Positions 28,992-35,601 of a stretch of 35,601 bases of DNA are shown piece by piece. Source of the stretch: a virus. Each line of letters begins with the position of its first letter. Within the stretch, counting starts at the first letter, position 1. The stretch spans positions 1 to 35,601 of IMG/VR virus record IMGVR_UViG_3300022856_000016; one strand, given 5' to 3'. The position numbers were made by a program, and so were the translations under genes. A model generated the notes under the pieces. The model ran no database searches, was not told the DNA's origin, and was given only the letters and a program-made list of their open reading frames with translations.

Positions 28992-30710
28992 CTAGATGGT
29001 GATTGTCGCTTCTTCCAGTGTCTCTATCAGACTCACATCGACCGTCGCTATGGATCGAGTAACCCAAGATTCCGACATTTCATCAGACGCAAACCGTACC
29101 AGAGATCCGAATCCTGATCTGGTGACATCCAACAGTGATTCTAATATGGTGCCAGTTACCGTAAAAGTCATCCTATCGGTAACACTATCATACGTAGCGC
29201 TGGATATCGGGTAGAACGACGTGCCTGTACTGGTCTGCAAATATACAAACTGGGAGACGGCTTCCGCCAACACCGAAGAGTCCGTCCAAGACTCCACCAC
29301 AACCGTAGATGTTCCGACTGATACTAGGACGAAGGGCGCGTAGTCCGGCATATACCAAAACGATTCCAGCCTGCCCTTGGCCAGCTCAAAGAATCCCCCC
29401 AAGCGCCAGATCTCCGCACGACTGTTGAGAGATAGCTCAAGGTCATAGGATAGCGCAGGCCGGTCCCCTTTTGGCACGAAGATGCTGTTGGCTCCGAGAG
29501 TGTGGTCTTCCCCGTACATCTTGGACGAGATCCCGTAGCCTGACTTCCAGTTGTGATCAAAATCGAAGATCATCTTTCCGCCATATTGATCGATGGTGCT
29601 AGGCACCGAATCGTAGCGGGCTGGGAGTCTTGTGGCTCCTGGTTTTTCAGTCGCTGAGTACTCCATGTCGGCGTTTGTCCAGTGGTTCATTGTCACGCCT
29701 GATTCCACAGTATACTTGGCGAGGTAACCAGGGAAGATCTTATCCCCGGCATGGATTGTAGCGGAGCTGAACGACTCTTGAACGATAACGTGATCGGAGT
29801 ACACGGCAGTAATCGTGAAGGGGATGGCGGCCTTTTGTAGAGAATCTCCGGACAAAACGACAACATAGCCCCCAACGAAGAAGCGCTTGTACTCGGTATC
29901 GATGTTGATCTGCCTGGCCGAGACGTCGACAGAATCGACCTCGGTCAGATCGCAGTATATGATCGCTGGGTATTCTTTGGTAGCGATACGATTAAGAGCT
30001 GCTACCATGCCCCTAGTCGTTCCCTCGTCTTGGGCACGGAAAGATGCCGTGCTTGACCTCTTGGGCCGTTTCCTGGTGCCCGTACGGCTTTCTGCTGATG
30101 TTCCAGCCAGGAACAATGACGTAACGAAGCTACTCGACAGCTCAAAGGACTCCAGCCAGTTGTGTTGGAAGATTGGATACACAAGTCGCAGACCGTCTAC
30201 TGTGACATCTGCGACATCGGCGCCTGTGATGATCCAGATGTAGGATGTGTCGACAACAGCAGGCCCGTCCTTATCTACGACTATCGTGTACTTGAAGCTG
30301 CCGTAGGGATCGAAATCGAAGGGGACATCAGTAGGCCCAGTCCCTATCTCCACACCCTCGACATCACCTGAGATGCTGGTGCACGTCTTCTTTTCTCGGT
30401 ACGTGCTCCAAACTTCAACGTCTTCAGTGGCCGTCCCCAAGATCCTGTCGAGCGATATCGACGTGGGGTCTACGATAATCCTATCGTACAGGGCCTCCCC
30501 AAGACCTTCGTATACGGCTCCGGACAACTCATCGCTGCCGATATCAGGATTGGTGTGCGCCAGATCCCCGGATTCAGTATCGGGAAGAACCCACCCCCCA
30601 CTCAGGTAAGGCGCAGCCTCTGATACGTTGACCACGTTGGACGACATAACTGATGCGTCCAACGCAGGCGATATCAACGAATGTGCAATTGTCCCTGACA
30701 GGCTCGCCAT
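28992..30710 (-). CDS. Distal-tail-like structural protein, 572 aa
   Basis: Occupies the gp12 (distal tail) position of GTA-like tails but is much longer. Residues about 175-230 (VYPIFQHNWLESFELSSSFV, then SRTGTRKRPKRSSTASF) recall the P-x-x-x-W ... GREQR...PRR pattern of phage distal tail proteins, though key residues differ. A second part (about 330-480) has SGVTMNHWTNADMEYSATEKP, and the C-terminus is Thr/Ser-rich beta structure. The role as tail-tube/hub connector is inferred from position and the partial motif. It shares one nucleotide with the upstream gene's stop (TAATG). Confidence 0.55.
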   Translation of the reverse strand: MASLSGTIAHSLISPALDASVMSSNVVNVSEAAPYLSGGWVLPDTESGDLAHTNPDIGSDELSGAVYEGLGEALYDRIIVDPTSISLDRILGTATEDVEVWSTYREKKTCTSISGDVEGVEIGTGPTDVPFDFDPYGSFKYTIVVDKDGPAVVDTSYIWIITGADVADVTVDGLRLVYPIFQHNWLESFELSSSFVTSLFLAGTSAESRTGTRKRPKRSSTASFRAQDEGTTRGMVAALNRIATKEYPAIIYCDLTEVDSVDVSARQINIDTEYKRFFVGGYVVVLSGDSLQKAAIPFTITAVYSDHVIVQESFSSATIHAGDKIFPGYLAKYTVESGVTMNHWTNADMEYSATEKPGATRLPARYDSVPSTIDQYGGKMIFDFDHNWKSGYGISSKMYGEDHTLGANSIFVPKGDRPALSYDLELSLNSRAEIWRLGGFFELAKGRLESFWYMPDYAPFVLVSVGTSTVVVESWTDSSVLAEAVSQFVYLQTSTGTSFYPISSATYDSVTDRMTFTVTGTILESLLDVTRSGFGSLVRFASDEMSESWVTRSIATVDVSLIETLEEATITI

Positions 30711-31633
30711 TACAACACCTTCTTGAACGCATATGCGATACCCGCATCAGTAGGGACAGGGTATGCATAGGTACCTGTTGCCTGGAACACCATGTACGTA
30801 TCTGCCCCGAGGATCATCTCGCGCCCCTGAGTGTCGTTGAGGCCGTTGTACAGGGCCAGAGAGTCCTCCAGTGCCCCGAGGGCGTTCAGGTACCCAGACC
30901 CCGCATCAGACAGTATCTCTGGAACAACCAAAGCCCGACCTCCGGAAAAGCTATCCACTCCATGCAAGAGCATCGGATAGTTGAGACCGAAAGCAGATTG
31001 GAAGTGTGACTCGCTGGGTGATGCCTGACCGAATCCGGTACGCGCCCAGTATTTCCAGGTGCTGTTGTGATAGATAGCACTGGCGCAGCTGGCGTACCCC
31101 GTAGAGTTTGCCAATCCGGCATTGAGAAAGTGCAACGGAAGCAGATATGCTGGGGATGTCCCGGACGCCTTCATTGATAGGCTACCACTGTACCAGATGT
31201 CCCCCTTGTTCGTCTCCCCAAATGCCAAGAAGTTCCAGTGGCCGCCAGAACTGAGGACGGCCATTCCGTGTGTATCACCGTCAATGAAGAAGTGGTATTC
31301 TTCAGCATCTGTGAGATCGAACGTCTGAGCGAATCTGTTGTACGTCAGAGTGGATGCGCCGGGTTGCTCGTACCACCCCAACCCAGACGAATAACTCGTA
31401 CCGAGGTTCATGCAGATTCCGTCTACAGCAGTCTCTGACAGTCCGAAATTGTCACCAGTCGTGCGGGAACGCATGTTGAGGAATAGGCTACCCTTGTGGG
31501 CATGGAATCGATAGCCGTTTCCATCTACAGCCAAGTTATCCTGAGTCCACCCATTAGTCGTCAGAAATATTGACCAGGCTATCAACAGAGAGTCCTGACT
31601 AGCAACGGATGCTGTATTCGTTTGATATGCCAT
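30710..31633 (-). CDS. Tail structural protein, 307 aa
   Basis: The start MAYQTNTASVASQDSLLIAW, then IFLTTNGWTQ and YRFHAHKGSLFLNMRS, matches a family of phage virion proteins found among tail genes. The middle has SSGLGWYEQPGAST and YHFFIDGDTHGMAVLSS, suggesting a lectin-like or galactose-binding-like beta sandwich. Function is unknown, possibly receptor or capsule binding. ATG has AGAGGTAGAGAG upstream. Neighbouring genes overlap or abut, so it belongs to one leftward tail operon. Confidence 0.6.
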   Translation of the reverse strand: MAYQTNTASVASQDSLLIAWSIFLTTNGWTQDNLAVDGNGYRFHAHKGSLFLNMRSRTTGDNFGLSETAVDGICMNLGTSYSSGLGWYEQPGASTLTYNRFAQTFDLTDAEEYHFFIDGDTHGMAVLSSGGHWNFLAFGETNKGDIWYSGSLSMKASGTSPAYLLPLHFLNAGLANSTGYASCASAIYHNSTWKYWARTGFGQASPSESHFQSAFGLNYPMLLHGVDSFSGGRALVVPEILSDAGSGYLNALGALEDSLALYNGLNDTQGREMILGADTYMVFQATGTYAYPVPTDAGIAYAFKKVL

Positions 31634-31639
31634 AACTCT

Positions 31640-34600
31640 CTACCTCTTGATTGCGCAGTACAGCTGTAGGGTCTCGGCCGGGAACACGTCGTAAACGTCG
31701 GTTCCTACCGTCACTGTGTCTTCGGCCGATACCCCAAACGGAGGAATGAAGTACATCCCCTCCAGTTGGCCGAACACCTTTCCGTCCGTGATCAATGTGG
31801 CTGCCATCAGGTCGTACACCGAGGACTCGTCCGGCTTGAGTATAGGGCCCAACTCGGTCAAATCGGAAGAGTCATACTGCACGTTCCAAGGCCACACTGA
31901 AACCCGACCTGTATCTGGGTGATCTCCTATCGGAAGCCAAGTAGTGTATCTCAGGTAAGCGTTCGACGCAGACTCCCCAGGGTAACCGTTGTAGAAGCAG
32001 GCTCCGAGGTGTTCTGAGATAATCTGACTCAACGACGATGCTCCGACGTACATCGGATATGGGTTCCCCGTCACGGGGCTCAGGGGAGAATCGTTGCTGT
32101 AGTACAGCCCCGAGTACCCGACTTCATATCGCATATTGGGACGAGCTACAGTCACGATAGACCGACCCGATATGTACAGCCAGTACTCATAGGAGTTGTT
32201 GTTGACCAGGCGGTACAGAGGTCGGTATGTCTGGCTTACTTGGTACATCGATCCGGGTTGGAGCCAGAAGGTTTGAGCACTCTCGTATCCCGTGTAGCCC
32301 TCGGCATAAAGCCCGAACCTGCCGTTCGTGACGTCTGTGTATGTCCGGAATCCGATGTAAACATCATCCGTCCCATCGCTGCCGGGTCCTTTAAGTATCA
32401 GCTCCGATTCGGTATCCAGTACGAATTCGAAGATTTTGGAGTTTATCCCCTCTGCAATAAACAGTGTCGATCCTCCCGGATCGAGGGCTATGCCCGATGG
32501 TGCCATGGTGTACGAGCTGAGGTCGAAATACTCAGAACCGTAACTCGCCGTAGTGATATCCCAAGCTGTCGTTAGATCGTACTGGTAGGCGTAGTCGTTG
32601 TCCTGACCACAAATGATGAAGCGCATGCCGTCGTCGGTGAACACAAGGTTGTACATGTCTGTGTCTTCACTGGACATGTCGAACATCGACACGTAGCTGG
32701 CGGTGGACAGGTCCCAAGGTGTCGATAGTGTGTACCTTGCCAGGGTGGCTGTTGTCCCGACCCTCACCACGAACATCTCAGTGCCGTCCGGACTAAAACA
32801 GATCCCCTGAGGGACCGTGGTTAAGTAGGAAACATCCAAGGACACGACCCCGACAGCGGTGGCTGAGGTGAGATCATAGGCTGACGATAATGGGTACTGA
32901 TAGACGTATTTAGTAGAGGCGCCAGCCACGTACATCTTGGTGCCGTCGTCGTTGAACGCCACGCCGTTCGGAGTGGCGTCTTGGGCAGAGACATCGAATT
33001 CAGCAATCGCGACACTAGTAGCGGTCCTTAGATCATAGGCGGAGCAAGCATACTCGACTACAGCCGTTGACGAAACGAAAAAGGTAACAGCCGTGCCGTC
33101 TGAATTATACGCGAGGTCTCGAATAGTCGCCGTAGGTAGGGATAGGTATACTGTTATTGATCCTACACTATACGCTAGCATCCAAGCATAGTGCAAAGTG
33201 TGCGTTCGAACTCTATTGCTAGAGCCCACGATCCCAAGCTGCGTTCCTGTTGGATCGAATGCGAAGCTTTTAACACCTATAGAGGTTGCAAGGGCGTCCG
33301 TGTAAGACATCGTGCTTATATCCCAAGCCGTCGAAAGCTCCCAGTGAAAGATAGTCGACCAATTAGAAACGTAGACGTGTGTGCCGTCAGAACTAAGAGC
33401 TAATCCCCTATAACTGCTGCTTACAGTAGCTTGGGTGGTTACGAGTGTGGCCGTTCCAAGCGTCCAGGGGGATGTTAAAGAATATTCTTCTATGTACCCT
33501 CCACTAAGGTACTTAGATACATACAGCTTCGTCCCATCTGGATTGAAGAAGCAATCGCCGATAGTCCCAGATGCCAACACCAATGAATCTCCGCCGTATG
33601 TCGCCGTTGATGCTACCCAAGGAGCCCCCAACTCATATCGGAAAATCGTGTCTGGGGTACCATCACACAAGAACATGTACTTGCCGTTCGCACTGAAGTG
33701 TATCCCTTGCGCATCAGAACACTGGGCCGTAGGGTCGTACTCTTTCGCGTCGTAATAAGCACTAGCAATGCGCCAAGGCACTTCCATGTCCAACATGCGC
33801 ACGTATCCATCGGTTACGTCGGTCAGAAACACTTCTTCCCCGTCTGGATTGAACGCCATCCCTACCAATCCCGTACCGGAGATAGCATCCGAGGCATCGA
33901 CCTCCTTCGTATCTTGCCAAAGGGTAGAAACATCCCAATCCGTAGACATGGCAAGCTGATAAATGGTATCGTCGTCCGGGTCCATCACATACCAGATATC
34001 GCCGGTAGCATTGGCTTTCATAAAGACTGGATTGCCCCATCCGAAATCGACAATCGACGATTTTTCCCCGTATGAAATTGTTGAAATATCTCCCGGAGTA
34101 GCTACAGGATACCGGTACAGGGTATCGGCAGTACTGCTGTAGAAAAAGGCATCATCCAAGTCAGAGCTCAGCACCATGGATCGACAATACGCCACATCTG
34201 CATAGGCCCCTTGTTTCGATGTGTAACTCCCAGTAGACAGGTCGTACGGGGTAGTCATGGAGTACTGGGCAACGATGTTGTTCGTACTGGACGTCACGTA
34301 CAGATTGGATCCCGTATCGTCGAAAACCAGATCCGATCCTGTAGTCGTCAGCTCTGTAGCCACACTGAGCGTCTTTGACGCATACGTGGCCGTGCTCAGG
34401 CCCCAGGCGACGGTCATCGTGTATTGGTACACGACCCCCCCAGTACCCACCACGTACATACCCAACCCGTCCGGGCTGAACGCCAACCCTTGAGGGCTGG
34501 TTGTTTGTCCCGAGGTATCAAAAGACGCCGTATCGTACGTAGCGGAATCTATATATCCCGCACGACTCAGCGTGTAAGAATAGACAGACTTATTTGTGTC

Positions 34601-35101
34601 CAGTATGAAGAGTTTTGTCCCCTCTGGGTTCAAGACAAACGCCCTAGCGTTAGCCGCCCCCGCACTGTAATCAAACTCTCCTGTGTACCCTTCTGCTGTC
34701 GTAACGTCTACCAGATTCCTGTACCTCATCTCCTCCCACACATTTTCCCCGATTAGTTGGGTTACGACAAATTCGAAGACATCTCCGACGATGAAATCGG
34801 TTGACCCGTCCGAGATCGTAAACGCCACGATATCGTTGTCGTATGCCGTCCCAACATAAGTCACTGCCTTCGCTCCGGACACACTACCTACCACTGAGAA
34901 CGTGCCTCCATCGACGGCTGTAGCCGTGCATGTAAGAGTCCAAGTTTCGGACGGGGCGTCGTTCTCTGCCACAGGATATGAGATCAAGCCGTTACCCGTA
35001 CCAGTCGCGGCCGGAGTACTCACGGAATTGGCGACAGTGGCGTGGTCTCTGATCTTTTCCAGCAACCCCAAATGGCTATCTGTAGTGCCTGTGAATCTCA
35101 T
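31640..35101 (-). CDS. Giant beta-propeller tail protein, 1153 aa
   Basis: The N-terminal ~150 residues (GTGNGLISYP, NDAPSETWTLTCTATAV, FSVVGSVSG) form a domain shared by phage tail proteins, and the C-terminal ~255 (SIVTVARPNMRYEVGYSG to VYDVFPAETLQLYCAIKR) a second structural module. Between them are about 15 repeats of about 50 residues with consensus FxPDGTKMYVxG...VYQYxLSTPWDLSTASY, a YVTN/NHL-like beta-propeller signature. I start at ATG 35101, overlapping the tape-measure stop (TGATG), with GGAGG upstream; a TTG one codon earlier is less likely. Probably host-contact or decoration (inference). Confidence 0.75.
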   Translation of the reverse strand: MRFTGTTDSHLGLLEKIRDHATVANSVSTPAATGTGNGLISYPVAENDAPSETWTLTCTATAVDGGTFSVVGSVSGAKAVTYVGTAYDNDIVAFTISDGSTDFIVGDVFEFVVTQLIGENVWEEMRYRNLVDVTTAEGYTGEFDYSAGAANARAFVLNPEGTKLFILDTNKSVYSYTLSRAGYIDSATYDTASFDTSGQTTSPQGLAFSPDGLGMYVVGTGGVVYQYTMTVAWGLSTATYASKTLSVATELTTTGSDLVFDDTGSNLYVTSSTNNIVAQYSMTTPYDLSTGSYTSKQGAYADVAYCRSMVLSSDLDDAFFYSSTADTLYRYPVATPGDISTISYGEKSSIVDFGWGNPVFMKANATGDIWYVMDPDDDTIYQLAMSTDWDVSTLWQDTKEVDASDAISGTGLVGMAFNPDGEEVFLTDVTDGYVRMLDMEVPWRIASAYYDAKEYDPTAQCSDAQGIHFSANGKYMFLCDGTPDTIFRYELGAPWVASTATYGGDSLVLASGTIGDCFFNPDGTKLYVSKYLSGGYIEEYSLTSPWTLGTATLVTTQATVSSSYRGLALSSDGTHVYVSNWSTIFHWELSTAWDISTMSYTDALATSIGVKSFAFDPTGTQLGIVGSSNRVRTHTLHYAWMLAYSVGSITVYLSLPTATIRDLAYNSDGTAVTFFVSSTAVVEYACSAYDLRTATSVAIAEFDVSAQDATPNGVAFNDDGTKMYVAGASTKYVYQYPLSSAYDLTSATAVGVVSLDVSYLTTVPQGICFSPDGTEMFVVRVGTTATLARYTLSTPWDLSTASYVSMFDMSSEDTDMYNLVFTDDGMRFIICGQDNDYAYQYDLTTAWDITTASYGSEYFDLSSYTMAPSGIALDPGGSTLFIAEGINSKIFEFVLDTESELILKGPGSDGTDDVYIGFRTYTDVTNGRFGLYAEGYTGYESAQTFWLQPGSMYQVSQTYRPLYRLVNNNSYEYWLYISGRSIVTVARPNMRYEVGYSGLYYSNDSPLSPVTGNPYPMYVGASSLSQIISEHLGACFYNGYPGESASNAYLRYTTWLPIGDHPDTGRVSVWPWNVQYDSSDLTELGPILKPDESSVYDLMAATLITDGKVFGQLEGMYFIPPFGVSAEDTVTVGTDVYDVFPAETLQLYCAIKR
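32416..34642 (-). repeat. About 15 beta-propeller repeat units (coding)
   Basis: Each unit has an NPDGTKLYV-type strand, a V-x-x-Y strand and a closing STPWDLSTASY-type segment. Fourteen closing segments and fifteen PDG-type strands are visible. Units have diverged at the DNA level, unlike the 60-bp repeat gene, so this is an old array under selection. Confidence 0.75.
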
Positions 35102-35601
35102 CAAAATCCTCCGCCAGCGCGTGTTTGATTTGGGTTTTGGTTCGACGCCTTGGATACTGCTGCGTCAAAGGACGACCTGCCTCCGGCGATCATTCGTTCC
35201 ATCGACAGCTCGTTGGCAACCAGAACGGGAAGAATCTGAGACATTGGTCCAGATCCGTAGCCAACCGATCCACCAGAAGCTGCTGATGCCATACCCCTTA
35301 CCATAGGCACCGACTCCACAACTGTCGAGACGCCGGGCAAAGAACTGCTATCGAGCTGCAGGTTATTCATAGCCTGGAACAGCGACGCTCCGTACTTGGA
35401 CACGGCTTCGGGACGTATGACGTACTCAGAGGGTCTTAGCCACGCAGGAACCGTATCCCTACGATCGATACCGGCAGGTCGGCCAGGTACTGGACCCCCG
35501 GACGCATACCCTCTGACCAGGCCTCCGTGAGCTGCACCCCCGAAGAAACTCATGGCCATTGATGCCAAGCCGCCGATAGCAGCACCCACACCACCCCCCC
35601 C
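35101..35601 (-). CDS. Tape measure protein, C-terminal part (cut by window edge)
   Basis: The open frame runs off the right edge of the window. Visible are a Gly/Ala-rich hydrophobic segment (AAIGGLASMAMSFFGG), then AHGGLVRGYASGGPVPGRP and DTVPAWLRPSEYVIRPEAV followed by SKYG. That last element is characteristic of tape-measure C-termini (GG-x-V-PG ... VPAxLxPGEYVI-x-x-AVxKYG). The remainder is Ser/Gly-rich. The tape measure sets tail length and is the first gene of the visible tail cassette. Confidence 0.85.
   Translation of the reverse strand, partial: GGGGVGAAIGGLASMAMSFFGGAAHGGLVRGYASGGPVPGRPAGIDRRDTVPAWLRPSEYVIRPEAVSKYGASLFQAMNNLQLDSSSLPGVSTVVESVPMVRGMASAASGGSVGYGSGPMSQILPVLVANELSMERMIAGGRSSFDAAVSKASNQNPNQTRAGGGF

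Overview
The window is a segment of a tailed bacteriophage (siphovirus-type) genome. It has tightly packed short genes with overlapping stop/start codons, a complete phage replication module, and a long tail module on the opposite strand ending in the C-terminus of a tape-measure protein. No tRNA, rRNA, integrase, portal, capsid, terminase or recognisable lysis gene is visible. The tail cassette (tape measure, BR0599-type hub protein, NlpC/P60 peptidase, J-like tip protein) has the same relative order as the gene-transfer-agent-like tails of many siphoviruses of Proteobacteria. A Gram-negative host is therefore likely by inference, but the host cannot be fixed from the sequence.

Layout, plus strand. 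Positions 1-690 are a gene-free, repeat-dense control or origin-like region: an 8-bp tandem array, roughly 52-59 bp repeats, then eight copies of a 19-bp sequence with striking helical phasing. Positions 695-12539 hold about 27 small, mostly unrecognised early-type genes, in several clusters punctuated by hairpins. Recognisable members are a Gp88-like cysteine-rich protein, a cysteine-rich leucine-repeat protein built from 60-bp units, a flavin-dependent thymidylate synthase (ThyX), a Tat-signal-bearing small protein and a DUF4031 protein. Three loci look recently disrupted: the repeat protein (8-bp slippage deletion), the 5274 gene (in-frame amber) and a small ORF at 10415 (one-base slip in a C-run). 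A 560-bp AT-rich intergenic region (2604-3162) separates the first two clusters.

Positions 12614-24513 are the replication module: an AEP-type primase fused to an SF3 helicase, a Cas4/RecB-like nuclease with a long Ala/Pro-rich zinc-binding tail and an internal start site, an SF2 DEAH helicase, a protein of unknown function in the position of a single-strand binding protein, a family A DNA polymerase with its own 3'-5' exonuclease, a protein resembling a beta sliding clamp, and a RuvC-like resolvase. Together these could supply a nearly self-sufficient replisome. ThyX would add to the dTMP supply.

Positions 24467-35601 are on the minus strand and converge on the replication module, with a 47-bp overlap of coding 3' ends. 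Read from right to left they are the tape-measure C-terminus (cut by the window edge), a 1153-residue tail protein carrying about 15 beta-propeller repeats, a 307-residue structural protein, a 572-residue distal-tail-like protein, the BR0599-like protein, the NlpC/P60 peptidase, the J-like tip protein and a 227-residue tail protein. The most unusual items are the phased 19-bp array, the cysteine-rich 20-residue-repeat protein with its slipped 3' end, the internal start within the Cas4-like gene, the Leu-type polymerase O-helix combined with a clamp-like neighbour, and the double-propeller-sized tail protein.
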